From: JAJRWS01 sp039831705
GTDB lineage: Bacteria > Planctomycetota > Planctomycetia > Pirellulales > Lacipirellulaceae
Length of the DNA: 11,177 bases
Assembly: GCA_039831705.1 (NCBI GenBank)
Contig: JBDOMT010000091.1
Span: 1-11,177, forward strand
Direction of reading: 5' to 3'
Shown here one piece after another: positions 1-6,985 of this stretch. Each line of letters starts with the position of its first letter. The stretch's first letter is position 1. The notes beneath the pieces are model-generated. The model saw nothing but the letters and a program-made list of their open reading frames with translations, was not told the origin of the DNA and made no database searches. Both the position numbers and the translations under genes were made by a program.

Positions 1-69
1 AGGCGGTCAATAATGTGGTTGTTAAGATGAAAGGTTGCATGGCGATGGTTTGAGTCTGGTGAGATGGGA

Positions 70-240
70 TTAAATCACCCGCGCCCATGGGGAATATCGG
101 GCATGCAAGTTTGCCATGACTAGCAAATTGAAGAGGCAGAGGAAGGACGTCGCCGGCTCGGGTACGACCGTGATGCGATATATGGCGCCGGTCGGCAGGC
201 CGGTCACCGAATCAAGCACGCTGGGAGCCAGAGCCACCGA
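70..240 (-). pseudogene. PEP-CTERM protein, C-terminal fragment
   Basis: The minus strand encodes a short tail reading ...GAIYRITVVPEPATSFLCL, followed by more hydrophobic residues, a few basic residues (HARYSPWAR) and a TAA stop at 70-72. The VPEPAT motif, a hydrophobic segment and a basic end together form the PEP-CTERM sorting signal. By family knowledge this is recognised by an exosortase/archaeosortase-type membrane protease that attaches secreted proteins to the cell surface. Only about 57 codons remain. The upstream part would lie beyond ~240, where the sequence instead becomes an IS66 transposase remnant on the opposite strand, so the gene appears truncated at that junction. No signal peptide or main domain is left, so the original function cannot be told. 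The exact break point is inferred to within about 15 bases. Confidence 0.55.
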
Positions 241-890
241 TCCAGATGTGTGATGCGCTCTCACGCAACATGCCTACCGAACTGAATACCATACTTGCCA
301 ATTGTCTGGCTCACGGTCGGAGACAATTTGTCGATGTGGCCGACCGTTTCCCTGAACCATGCCGCCACGTACTGGAAGCACTGAAGATCGTTTACAAAAA
401 CGATGCAACGGCACGCAAGCAGATGTTATCGCCGGAGGCCCGTTTGCACTTTCATCAGACCGAGAGTGGTCCGATTATGGAGCAGCTCCATGTGTGGCTC
501 ACTCAGCAGTTTGAGCAACGGTTGGTGGAACCCAATTCGGCGCTGGGTCAGGCCATCGCTTATATGCTCAAGCACTGGAAAAAGTTGACACTGTTCCTGC
601 ATAAATGCGGGGCCCCACTGGATAATAATATCTGCAAAAGAATCCTGAAAAAGGCAATTTTACATCGCAAGAATGCGCTCTTTTATAAAACTGAGAACGT
701 CGCTCGTGTTGGCAATCTGTTCATGAGCCTCATCTACACCTGCCAGTTCTGCGAGGCCAATCCGTTCGAATATCTGACAAAATTGCAGCGACATGCGGAT
801 CAGTTGTCATCAAGCCCCCAGGACTGGATACCCTGGAATTACCGGGCGACGATGGATAACGTTGGCACGTCTCCGGGTAAGCCGCGCTGA
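234..890 (+). pseudogene. IS66-family transposase, C-terminal remnant
   Basis: This is the C-terminal part of an IS66-type DDE transposase (about 215 residues; full-length members are about 450-550). Recognisable blocks counted from the ATG at 246 are QMCDALSRN at the start, CLAHGRRQFVD (20-30), the C-terminal catalytic block PLDNNICKRILKKAILHRKN (124-143), and the tail NALFYKTENVARVGNLFMSLIYTC (starting at 143). The first two catalytic Asp residues belong to the missing N-terminal part. The third catalytic residue, Glu in the usual DNNxxER motif, is Lys131 here (AAA at 636-638). The reading frame stays open a little upstream of 246 and the family-like match begins near 234, so the ATG is an internal Met and not a true start. 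No orfA/orfB accessory genes and no convincing terminal inverted repeats are present. It is very likely an inactive insertion-sequence relic. Confidence 0.85.
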
Positions 891-1251
891 TATCAAAGGA
901 TCAACAATCCGATTTCATACCCGAAAAGTTTTACAGGCTTTCCGCAAGGACCCGCTGAACTTAGGTGTTATGCAGTTTGCACGTGGTTGATTACGCCGCC
1001 GCAGGTTAGGTGATTTCGGAGTTGCTGCCAGGACTGACTTTTCTGTTGGCGGAAATCTAGCCCCGTACCCTGGACACTGGAGCTTGCTTGCTGGTAAAGA
1101 ATCTATTGCAGATGCACGTCGATTAGGGTGCTGGCCTGAGCGGCCAAGCACAGCTCTTCCCTAAAACTGCCATAATTTACTGGCATTCTCCGGGCATTTC
1201 GTGGACACTAAGGGCGTTTCGTCTCTCTTTCTTGAAAAGGACAAACAGAGA
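891..1251. other. Intergenic spacer, no supported gene
   Basis: The short open frames here on both strands match nothing recognisable and have no credible start signals. The only structure noted is a small imperfect hairpin (TGGCC at 1132-1136 and GGCCA at 1142-1146, loop TGAGC). A weak purine-rich stretch GAAAAGGAC near 1234-1242 may be the ribosome binding site of the ATG at 1252. No recognisable promoter or IS66 terminal repeat was found. A GTG at 1201 in frame with the next gene is open but would put 17 hydrophilic residues ahead of the signal peptide. Confidence 0.5.
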
Positions 1252-1713
1252 ATGAAACATCTATCTAAAATCGTCCATGTGGTAAAATGCCTTTGTCCGG
1301 TGATCCTTTGCTTGGCAAGCGTGCATACCAACTACGCCCAGGCCCAATTTGGTTTCGGCACGCCGGTGAACTTTGGGCCGATTCTCAACACTAAAATCAC
1401 TGATGCCGACCCCTTTCTGACCAAAGACGGACTGACGATCTACTTCGCTAGGCACACGCCTGGCTTTTTGATCGAAGATATTATGACATCCTCTCGTATG
1501 TCGTTGGAGTCTGCCTGGAGCCCACCGGAGATATTTACGCCTGCTAGCATTCCTGGCGATGACCGAGATCCTGCACATCCTTTCATCTCCAACGATGGGC
1601 TTACGTTTCTCTTTGACATCTATGTCGATGGGGTGGAGTTTACAATCTACGGGCTCTCACGTGACACCATTGAAGATCCTTGGGGCCTCGCTTTGCTCTA
1701 CCATCGCCCATAA
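1252..1713 (+). CDS. PD40-repeat secreted protein, 5' part of a frameshifted gene
   Basis: From the ATG at 1252 the product starts MKHLSKIVHVVKCLCPVILC, with a charged n-region and hydrophobic core, then ends its leader near NYAQAQ. This is a good Sec signal peptide and the reason for preferring this start over the GTG at 1201. Next come two PD40/WD40-like strands of the TolB type, DADPFLTKDGLTIYFAR and AHPFISNDGLTFLFDIY, expected as blades of an extracytoplasmic beta-propeller. After the residues DPWG (codons ending near 1685) the frame yields only LALLYHRP and a TAA at 1711-1713. The homologous continuation (PRFALPSPINDG, then more PD40 repeats) lies in the next frame. One extra base in the GGGG run at 1681-1684 would join them. 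The fragment alone would be exported without a C-terminal sorting signal. The function of the intact protein is unknown; substrate or surface binding is typical for such propellers. Confidence 0.75.
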   Translation: MKHLSKIVHVVKCLCPVILCLASVHTNYAQAQFGFGTPVNFGPILNTKITDADPFLTKDGLTIYFARHTPGFLIEDIMTSSRMSLESAWSPPEIFTPASIPGDDRDPAHPFISNDGLTFLFDIYVDGVEFTIYGLSRDTIEDPWGLALLYHRP

Positions 1714-2375
1714 ACGATGGGTTATTCACTTCAAAACAATCATCTATGTCTCCGGACGGGCTGACACTAATTTTCATTTCCAACCGGACCGGTGGCGAGG
1801 GAGAAGAAGACATCTGGGAAGCTGTACGGCCCTCCTTGAATGATCCGTGGTCGGTGCATGTTCTAGGACCGAATGTTAATTCCTCGGTTGACGAAAAAAA
1901 TCCGGTCATGTCGTCTGACGGATTGACGCTGCTGTTCGGGTCGGGACGGGTTGGCGGTGTGGGTATTTTTGACATTTGGATGTCAACGCGTGATGCCATC
2001 GGTAATGAATGGAGACCGGCGAGTAACCTCGGACCGACAGTCAATACGGCTAATGCGGAGATACCGAGTCAATTATGGGGCCCGGGAAACCTGTTACTTT
2101 TCGAGTCATGGGGTCTTCCTGGCTTTGGTGTTGCTGACATGTTCTACGTCAGCGTAGTACCAGACCTCCCCGGCGATTTTAATCTTAACGGCATCGTCGA
2201 CGGCACTGATTTCTTGAAGTGGCAACGCAACCCGAGTATCGGTTTACTTACCGATTGGGAAACGAACTACGGCACAGTCGCCACGCTCTCTGTGTCAACC
2301 ACGGTGCCTGAGCCAAGCGGTGCCGCACTAGCCCTAGCCGCACTCTGCTTGGCAATGAGCAGACGGCGGATTTAG
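1686..2375 (+). CDS. PD40 / dockerin-like / PEP-CTERM protein, 3' part of a frameshifted gene
   Basis: This frame continues the previous gene after the G run; annotation software might start it at the TTG at 1680 or the ATG at 1746, but neither has a good ribosome binding site and no signal peptide exists here. Domains in order are: a PD40 repeat SPDGLTLIFISNRTGG (from about 1749), a second one SSDGLTLLFGSGRVGG (about 1911-1958), each followed by DIW; a dockerin-like segment with the calcium-loop-type sequence GDFNLNGIVDGTDFLKW followed by DWETNYG (about 2173-2271); and a PEP-CTERM signal VPEPSGAALALAALCLAMS ending RRRI. Joined to the 5' part it would give about 374 residues: signal peptide, four-repeat propeller, dockerin-like motif, sorting tail. 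That order is common for planctomycete exported proteins (family knowledge). The role is unknown. Whether the split is real decay, a sequencing error or recoding cannot be told from one sequence. Confidence 0.75.
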   Translation, partial: PRFALPSPINDGLFTSKQSSMSPDGLTLIFISNRTGGEGEEDIWEAVRPSLNDPWSVHVLGPNVNSSVDEKNPVMSSDGLTLLFGSGRVGGVGIFDIWMSTRDAIGNEWRPASNLGPTVNTANAEIPSQLWGPGNLLLFESWGLPGFGVADMFYVSVVPDLPGDFNLNGIVDGTDFLKWQRNPSIGLLTDWETNYGTVATLSVSTTVPEPSGAALALAALCLAMSRRRI

Positions 2376-2534
2376 ATGCGGCGGCGTGCACACCCGCGGT
2401 AGTTGACCGCACTTTATAAGCTCTCGACCTCTGGCACAGAGCAGCGAATCGAAGCTCTAACTGCCCCAAACGACTTAAGTGTGAAACTCACGAAATTTTC
2501 GATCCTACCGGCTTCTAGCAATTGAATCTTACGT

Positions 2535-2551
2535 ATAAAGTCAGACTTTAT
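2535..2551. other. Near-perfect palindrome in convergent spacer
   Basis: ATAAAGTCAGACTTTAT is symmetric about its central A (8 bp each side). It lies between the stop of the PEP-CTERM gene (2375, plus) and the stop of the kinase gene (2596, minus). It could be a weak hairpin or a protein-binding dyad. No T-tract follows on either strand, so an intrinsic terminator is not demonstrated. Confidence 0.4.
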
Positions 2552-2568
2552 CGACTAAGTGGCGTACC

Positions 2569-2584
2569 TTCGCCTTCAGGCGAA
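2569..2584. terminator. Possible bidirectional hairpin between convergent genes
   Basis: TTCGCCTTCAGGCGAA forms a 6-bp stem with a TTCA tetraloop. It is 11 bases beyond the kinase stop codon and about 190 bases beyond the PEP-CTERM gene stop. Its position between converging genes suits a shared 3' end structure, but there is no U-tract on either side, so this is a tentative call. Confidence 0.35.
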
Positions 2585-2595
2585 TCCTTCAGTCA

Positions 2596-3585
2596 CTAGG
2601 AATTTGCCGACTGTATTGCCTGGCTGCGGAAATCCCGCAGCGCCGTGATCAACGACAACATGGTTGGGAATCGTTGGTCAGGATCTTTCTCCAGAGCTCG
2701 GAGGCATATTTTCCCCAGTGTTTCGGGGATGAGTCGTAAGGGGGCTCGCGTGGCTGGCGCGATGGGACGCTGGTTGATAATCATGTCAAAGGTTTCATTG
2801 ATCTTTTTGCCGCGTAGCGGTTCCTTAAGCGTGAGGATTTCGTACAAGACACAGCCAATGCTGTAGACATCGGTGCGCTCGTCAATTTGTCCATTTCCAC
2901 GAACCTGTTCGGGTGACATGTAAAGTGGAGTACCAGGCCGTTGCCCCACTGCGGTGAGTTCTTCATGCTCCATGGTAATCTGTGCATGGTCTTCCGGCAT
3001 TGCCCATACCTTGGCCACACCCCAATCGAGCAACATCACTTCACCAAACTTACCAATTTGGATGTTCTCAGGTTTGACATCTCGATGAACCACACCGTGG
3101 TCGTGCGCATAAGCCAATGCATTGCAAACCTGAATCAACAGTCCCAGTTGACGATCGAGGTTGTAGGTTTCGAGCGCTTCGCGATTGCCGGCAATCTGGC
3201 TCTCGAGGATGTCGCGCAGCGTTTCCCCGGATATTTTTTTCATGGTGAAATACGGATTGCCACCGTTGTCGTGTCCCAATTCATACACGGGAACCGTATT
3301 TGGATGTTGCAGTTGGGCGGTTACCCGTGCTTCTCGGAGAAAGCGGGCACGTTGGTAATCGTGACTGGCCAGGTGAGGATGAAGCGTTTTCATCACGACC
3401 GTTCGGCCCAAGTTGTGGTCCTTACAAGTCTGAAGAATTGCGGCACCCCCTTTAGCAAGAGGCTGAAAGTCGGTGTAACGCTTGAACCCGTTGGAAAAAT
3501 AACGTGGCAATTGACCGTCGGTATCATCCAAGTAGATCCGTGGTTGGATACCTTCAGGCGATATCTCCGAGCTGTGATCGGGCAT
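2596..3585 (-). CDS. Ser/Thr protein kinase (soluble, single-domain)
   Basis: A 329-residue Hanks-type kinase that should phosphorylate Ser/Thr on unidentified proteins in the cytoplasm. Visible motifs are: a nucleotide loop region LAKGGAAIL (43-51), which lacks the full GxGxxG pattern; the ATP-anchoring Lys66 in VVMKTL; the helix-C Glu85 in FLREARV; the catalytic loop HRDVKPEN (167-174); DWG (187-189) in place of DFG; the activation segment end GTPLYMSPE (218-226); and DVYSIGCVLYEIL (239-251). All catalytic residues needed for activity are present, so it is probably active despite the altered glycine loop. The ~40 residues before the domain and ~15 after carry no recognised sensor, PASTA or WD40 domain, and there is no membrane segment, unlike many planctomycete kinases. 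The ATG at 3583-3585 has no clear Shine-Dalgarno sequence. It stands alone, converging on the PEP-CTERM gene, so its targets cannot be guessed from context. Confidence 0.93.
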   Translation of the reverse strand: MPDHSSEISPEGIQPRIYLDDTDGQLPRYFSNGFKRYTDFQPLAKGGAAILQTCKDHNLGRTVVMKTLHPHLASHDYQRARFLREARVTAQLQHPNTVPVYELGHDNGGNPYFTMKKISGETLRDILESQIAGNREALETYNLDRQLGLLIQVCNALAYAHDHGVVHRDVKPENIQIGKFGEVMLLDWGVAKVWAMPEDHAQITMEHEELTAVGQRPGTPLYMSPEQVRGNGQIDERTDVYSIGCVLYEILTLKEPLRGKKINETFDMIINQRPIAPATRAPLRLIPETLGKICLRALEKDPDQRFPTMLSLITALRDFRSQAIQSANS

Positions 3586-3739
3586 TGGTAGGAGGGGCTA
3601 GGTTGGAGTTGTAGGCTACAAATGGGTCATAAAAAAGGCCATAAAAAAGAAACAACAAGGAACCAAGTTTGGGTGGTGGCTCACAACTCTACTACGCACT
3701 CAACGGCATGCGGTTCAATATGGCACATTTATTCCATTC

Positions 3740-3793
3740 ACGGCAAGCCGAAGGCGACGGTTTTTCTAAAAGCAGACGCCTTCGGCTTGCCGT
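3740..3793. repeat. 17-bp perfect inverted repeat (intergenic hairpin)
   Basis: ACGGCAAGCCGAAGGCG at 3740-3756 is exactly complementary to 3777-3793, separated by a 20-base loop that includes TTTTT. It lies about 155 bases upstream of the kinase start codon. The GC-rich stem and intergenic position resemble REP/BIME-type elements. It could instead be a transcription-blocking hairpin, but no T-tract directly follows the stem. Confidence 0.75.
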
Positions 3794-3889
3794 AAAACGG
3801 ACTATTGGTAATTAATGGAAGGTTAGCTGAGGTTGCCTTAGTCGTAAATATATCAACAGCGCGGTGTGACAGGCAACACAGGGATCACT

Positions 3890-4036
3890 CCACATGCCGT
3901 CGCTCCGCGACTCAAAATGGCTTGCATGCGCGTTCCTGGGACTTCAGTCCCAGGAACGCGCATGTCACCGCTCCGCGGTTGAATACGGAGTGTCAGCCAT
4001 CAATTCCAACCTAAGTCGCGGAGCGACGGCATGTGG
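3890..4036. repeat. Nested inverted-repeat element (23-bp arms around a 19-bp hairpin)
   Basis: The outer arms 3890-3912 (starting CCACATGCCGTCGCTCC) and 4014-4036 are perfect 23-bp complements. Inside, CATGCGCGTTCCTGGGACT at 3925-3943 pairs perfectly with 3946-3964 across the dinucleotide TC, giving a nearly loopless 19-bp hairpin. A third, diverged direct copy of the outer arm is at 3961-3980 (15 of 20 bases the same as 3893-3912), overlapping the small palindrome ACCGCTCCGCGGT at 3967-3979. The element sits about 150 bases after the glnD stop. No coding frame accounts for it, and no flanking direct repeat was found. It is most likely a REP- or MITE-like mobile repeat. Confidence 0.75.
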
Positions 4037-4188
4037 TTTGCGATAACACGTTCGTCATCGATTACGGATCCGCAGGCTGTGGGCTGGACTCCAGGCAGTC
4101 AATCGCAGCAAAAACATTGCCATTGTTGCCGGCCAAATTTCCGCCCATGTGGCTTACCACCAAGGTAATATCGGTGTACCCCGCCCTC
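4037..4188. other. Spacer after glnD, no supported gene
   Basis: This is the stretch between the nested repeat element and the glnD stop codon. A plus-strand frame crosses it into glnD antisense, and a 42-codon minus-strand frame (4062-4187) lies directly after glnD, but neither has a start signal or resembles a known protein. A 7-base repeat CTCTCAA occurs twice in tandem at 4186-4199, overlapping the glnD stop codon. No terminator with a T-tract is seen. Confidence 0.4.
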
Positions 4189-6984
4189 TCAACTCTCAAC
4201 TCCCCCCTCAATCACTTCCAACAAGCGCTCGCGGATTGTTTGCAGACGATCAGCTTGGGTGATTTTTTGACCGTTACGATCGGTTACGTAGAAAACATCG
4301 ACCACTTGGTCGAGAGAGGTACTGATCTTAGCATGACGGATGATCAGTTCCTGGTTGTGCAGTTGGCGGGCCAACTGATAGAGCAAGCCGGTGCAATCGA
4401 GGGTGAAGACTTCGATGACGGTTGAGTGATCTGAGGTGCGGTTGTCGATTCGCACTTCGTTGGGGGGGGCTTCCAACTGGGCGCTGGCCTCATTCTGTTG
4501 CTGCCCCCACACACGTGGGAATTTTGGAGGTTCGTGGCTATCAATCGCTTCCAGCATCCGTGTGCAAAGTGTTTCAATTTGTTTTTGATCTTGCTCCACC
4601 GATTTCTGCTTAGACCCCTTTGCCGACACCATGTTGGTAGCTGCAGGTAAATGGGTGATCACATATCGAATTAGTAGTAGATTGTCGGCGAGTGTCTCGA
4701 TGTCGGCAGTAAGTATTTCCAGACCTTGGCTTGTGAGCACGCCTGCCATGCTGGAAAAGATGCCTCGGCCCAGACCATCTTTCACTCCAGCCAGAAATTC
4801 AACCGTCTGAGTCTCTTTCCGATAGGCTCCCCAGACGGCTGCTGCTCCTGCAGTGAGATGATGGAGACGGCGGAGAGTTTGCGCCGCTTCGACAGGATCG
4901 CGATGGGTTAAGTAGCTCTCCGGCAAAGCGGCTATTTGGCGTGGAAACCAGGAGTCGTTACGCTGATCCTCAGTCAATTGCTGCAGAACGCGCGTACGCA
5001 AGTCCTCAAATTTTGCTGCGGTGGTGGGATGCTCACCTCGAGACGGATCGCTCGCCGGCAGCAAGCGGGCCGCACGTCGATAAAGTGTGTCGAGAACTTC
5101 CAACTTCCAGTCATTGAAGACTCCCGGTCCTACTGATGCGAGATCCGCACACGTCAATACCAACAGCATCCGTAGCCGTTCCATCGAACCGACCTGTTCG
5201 GCAAAGCTCTCGATCAGTTGGGGGTCACTGGTATCGCGGCGGAAGGCCAGGTGGGCCATCATCAGATGCTGATGAACAAGGAACATCAAATCGTCTGTTT
5301 GGACGGAAGTAAGTCCAAGTCGCTGGGCCATTTCGCCAGCCAAGCGGCGTCCCACCTCACAGTGATTTTGTTCAAAGCCTTTACCCAAATCGTGCAACAA
5401 AAGGGCCAAATGCAGAGTCTGTTGATTCCGAATTTCTCGGGTGACCTCGCCTAGTGAGTCGCTACGTTGCGCAAAGCTGGCGGTCTGGTGAACCGCACGC
5501 AGGCAGTGTTCGTCTACGGTAAACTTGTGGTACTGGTTGAACTGCAGTAATCCGCGTGCATGCCGCATGGGGGGGATGATTTTTTCAAGCAGCCCCAGCT
5601 CATGAAGTATACGCAGTCCTTCCCCGGCGTGTTGCGGATTGGCTACCAGTTCCCAGAATGATTCTCCGATGGAGGGGGTGATTTCTTCGGAGTAGTTTGG
5701 AGCTGCCAGATAAAGGGCCGACCAGATGGCATGCTCCAGTAGTTTTCCATGTTGGATTGAAAGCTGGACCAGTCGTATCACTTCGTTCAGGTTGCCCTTG
5801 AGTCGGTCCAGGCCGGCGGGCGTGGTACTGATTGTGCGGAGGCCTATGCGATACTCTCCATCTACGTTCTTACTCAACATCGGATCCAAAACACGAACGA
5901 CTTTGGAGGTGACTTGCAAGCTGGCTTCGCGCCTGCGCACCAGGTGCCAAAGATGATTGGTGTGGCGGAAATATTCGCGCATGAATCGCTCGACTGGCAA
6001 CATGCCTTGGGAGCCACGATATCCGAATCGTTCGGCAACTCGCAATTGTTCCGCTCGGTCCAAGGCTTCCTTGGCGGAGTTGGCGTGAAAGTGCATTTCG
6101 TTGCGCAATCGCAACAAAAATGCACGGGCCGAAAGGATCCGATGATGGTCGAATTTTGAGATGGCTCCCATCAGTTGTCGGCGATCAGGATCGGCTACGC
6201 CATGTTCGGCAAATCCAAGCCACCGCAACAAATGCATGTCGCGCAAGCCACCGCGTGAACGCTTGACATGCGGTTCGAGCAGATAGACCGTTTCGCCGTA
6301 TTGATCGCGCTCTTTTTTGCGCGATTCCAGAAACGCGTGAGCCAGAGGTTTACTCCGTTTTCGCACCAGTTTTTCAAAGCTGGTGCGAAAGGTCTCAAAT
6401 AGGCTTTGTTTGCCTACCAGGAGACGCGAATCGATGAGTGAGGTGCAGACGATGGGATCGGTGCGCGCCAATTGAACCGCGTCATTGACGGAACGAACAC
6501 TTTGTCCCAAGTGCAAGCCGGCATCGAAAATGCCCTGAGTCATACGCCTTGCCAATAGGGCAATTTCGTCGGTTAATCGCCCTTCGTAGAGAATCATCAA
6601 ATCGACATCGGAGAAGGGGGCCGATTGTCGACGGCCGTAGCCGCCATGGCCCACCAGGGTGACCTGGTTACGAAGGCCGCCCGTACCAGAAACCCCCGTC
6701 GCAGAAAGCCCTGTTGCAGAAGCCCCCGTCTCAGAAAACCCTGTCGCAGAAAAAGGGGTGGAGGCACTCTTGGGGCCCGACTCTTCGGCATCTGTCGGTT
6801 CGATTTCCTCGATCTCTTTCAGACAGGCTTCGAACCATTGGATGACGACCGTATCGACCAGAGAGGTAAGCCGGGCACAAACCTGTGGGCCATCGAGCCC
6901 ACGGTCGTGAAGTACGCGAATTTGTTCTCGCCCCGTGCTAAGATGTTCACGCGCGGCCACGGCACGGGCGTTCAGCGACGACAT
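4189..6984 (-). CDS. glnD: [Protein-PII] uridylyltransferase / uridylyl-removing enzyme
   Basis: GlnD senses glutamine and adds UMP to, or removes it from, the PII T-loop tyrosine. The preferred ATG at 6984 lies one base after the glnB stop (TAGTATG), giving 931 residues; an in-frame GTG at 7011 would overlap glnB. Numbering from that GTG, the domains are: nucleotidyltransferase with GHGGYGRRQSAPFSDVDLM (121-139), metal-binding Asp135 and Asp137; the GlnD linker region to ~490; an HD hydrolase domain with VDEHCL (499-504), LLHDLGKG (538-545) and HQHLMMAH (580-587); and two C-terminal ACT domains (about 737-787 and 863-930) for glutamine sensing. The length is close to the E. coli enzyme (890). 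Odd feature: residues ~86-110 are a five-fold pentapeptide repeat (FSATG, FSETG, ASATG, LSATG, VSGTG) just before the catalytic motif. It is the last gene of the amt-glnB-glnD operon and is probably translationally coupled to glnB. Confidence 0.95.
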   Translation of the reverse strand: MSSLNARAVAAREHLSTGREQIRVLHDRGLDGPQVCARLTSLVDTVVIQWFEACLKEIEEIEPTDAEESGPKSASTPFSATGFSETGASATGLSATGVSGTGGLRNQVTLVGHGGYGRRQSAPFSDVDLMILYEGRLTDEIALLARRMTQGIFDAGLHLGQSVRSVNDAVQLARTDPIVCTSLIDSRLLVGKQSLFETFRTSFEKLVRKRSKPLAHAFLESRKKERDQYGETVYLLEPHVKRSRGGLRDMHLLRWLGFAEHGVADPDRRQLMGAISKFDHHRILSARAFLLRLRNEMHFHANSAKEALDRAEQLRVAERFGYRGSQGMLPVERFMREYFRHTNHLWHLVRRREASLQVTSKVVRVLDPMLSKNVDGEYRIGLRTISTTPAGLDRLKGNLNEVIRLVQLSIQHGKLLEHAIWSALYLAAPNYSEEITPSIGESFWELVANPQHAGEGLRILHELGLLEKIIPPMRHARGLLQFNQYHKFTVDEHCLRAVHQTASFAQRSDSLGEVTREIRNQQTLHLALLLHDLGKGFEQNHCEVGRRLAGEMAQRLGLTSVQTDDLMFLVHQHLMMAHLAFRRDTSDPQLIESFAEQVGSMERLRMLLVLTCADLASVGPGVFNDWKLEVLDTLYRRAARLLPASDPSRGEHPTTAAKFEDLRTRVLQQLTEDQRNDSWFPRQIAALPESYLTHRDPVEAAQTLRRLHHLTAGAAAVWGAYRKETQTVEFLAGVKDGLGRGIFSSMAGVLTSQGLEILTADIETLADNLLLIRYVITHLPAATNMVSAKGSKQKSVEQDQKQIETLCTRMLEAIDSHEPPKFPRVWGQQQNEASAQLEAPPNEVRIDNRTSDHSTVIEVFTLDCTGLLYQLARQLHNQELIIRHAKISTSLDQVVDVFYVTDRNGQKITQADRLQTIRERLLEVIEGGVES
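6683..6757. repeat. 15-bp tandem repeat within glnD (5 units)
   Basis: On the plus strand the units are GTACCAGAAACCCCC, GTCGCAGAAAGCCCT, GTTGCAGAAGCCCCC, GTCTCAGAAAACCCT and GTCGCAGAAAAAGGG, at 6683-6757 with no spacers. The 15-base length keeps the frame and adds Ser/Thr/Gly-rich pentapeptides to GlnD between its N-terminal helices and the nucleotidyltransferase core. Slipped-strand expansion is the likely origin. Confidence 0.85.
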
Positions 6985-6985
6985 A

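Noticed and set aside
915..1151. 78-codon minus-strand frame in the left spacer
   Set aside because: No ribosome binding site, no recognisable motif, basic low-quality composition typical of random frames.
2941..3591. 216-codon plus-strand open frame antisense to the kinase
   Set aside because: It mirrors the kinase gene, whose motifs are unmistakable; the antisense product resembles nothing and starts in no plausible context.
3890..4036. CRISPR-like array from the repeated arms
   Set aside because: The arms are inverted rather than direct, only a diverged third copy exists, and there are no regular spacers or cas genes.
4062..4210. 42-codon minus-strand stretch directly after glnD (TDITLVVSHMGGN...) that would extend GlnD if the G run at 4202-4207 were one base shorter
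   Set aside because: The second ACT domain already ends normally before the stop, the extension matches no known GlnD tail, and the stretch has no start codon signal; most likely chance.
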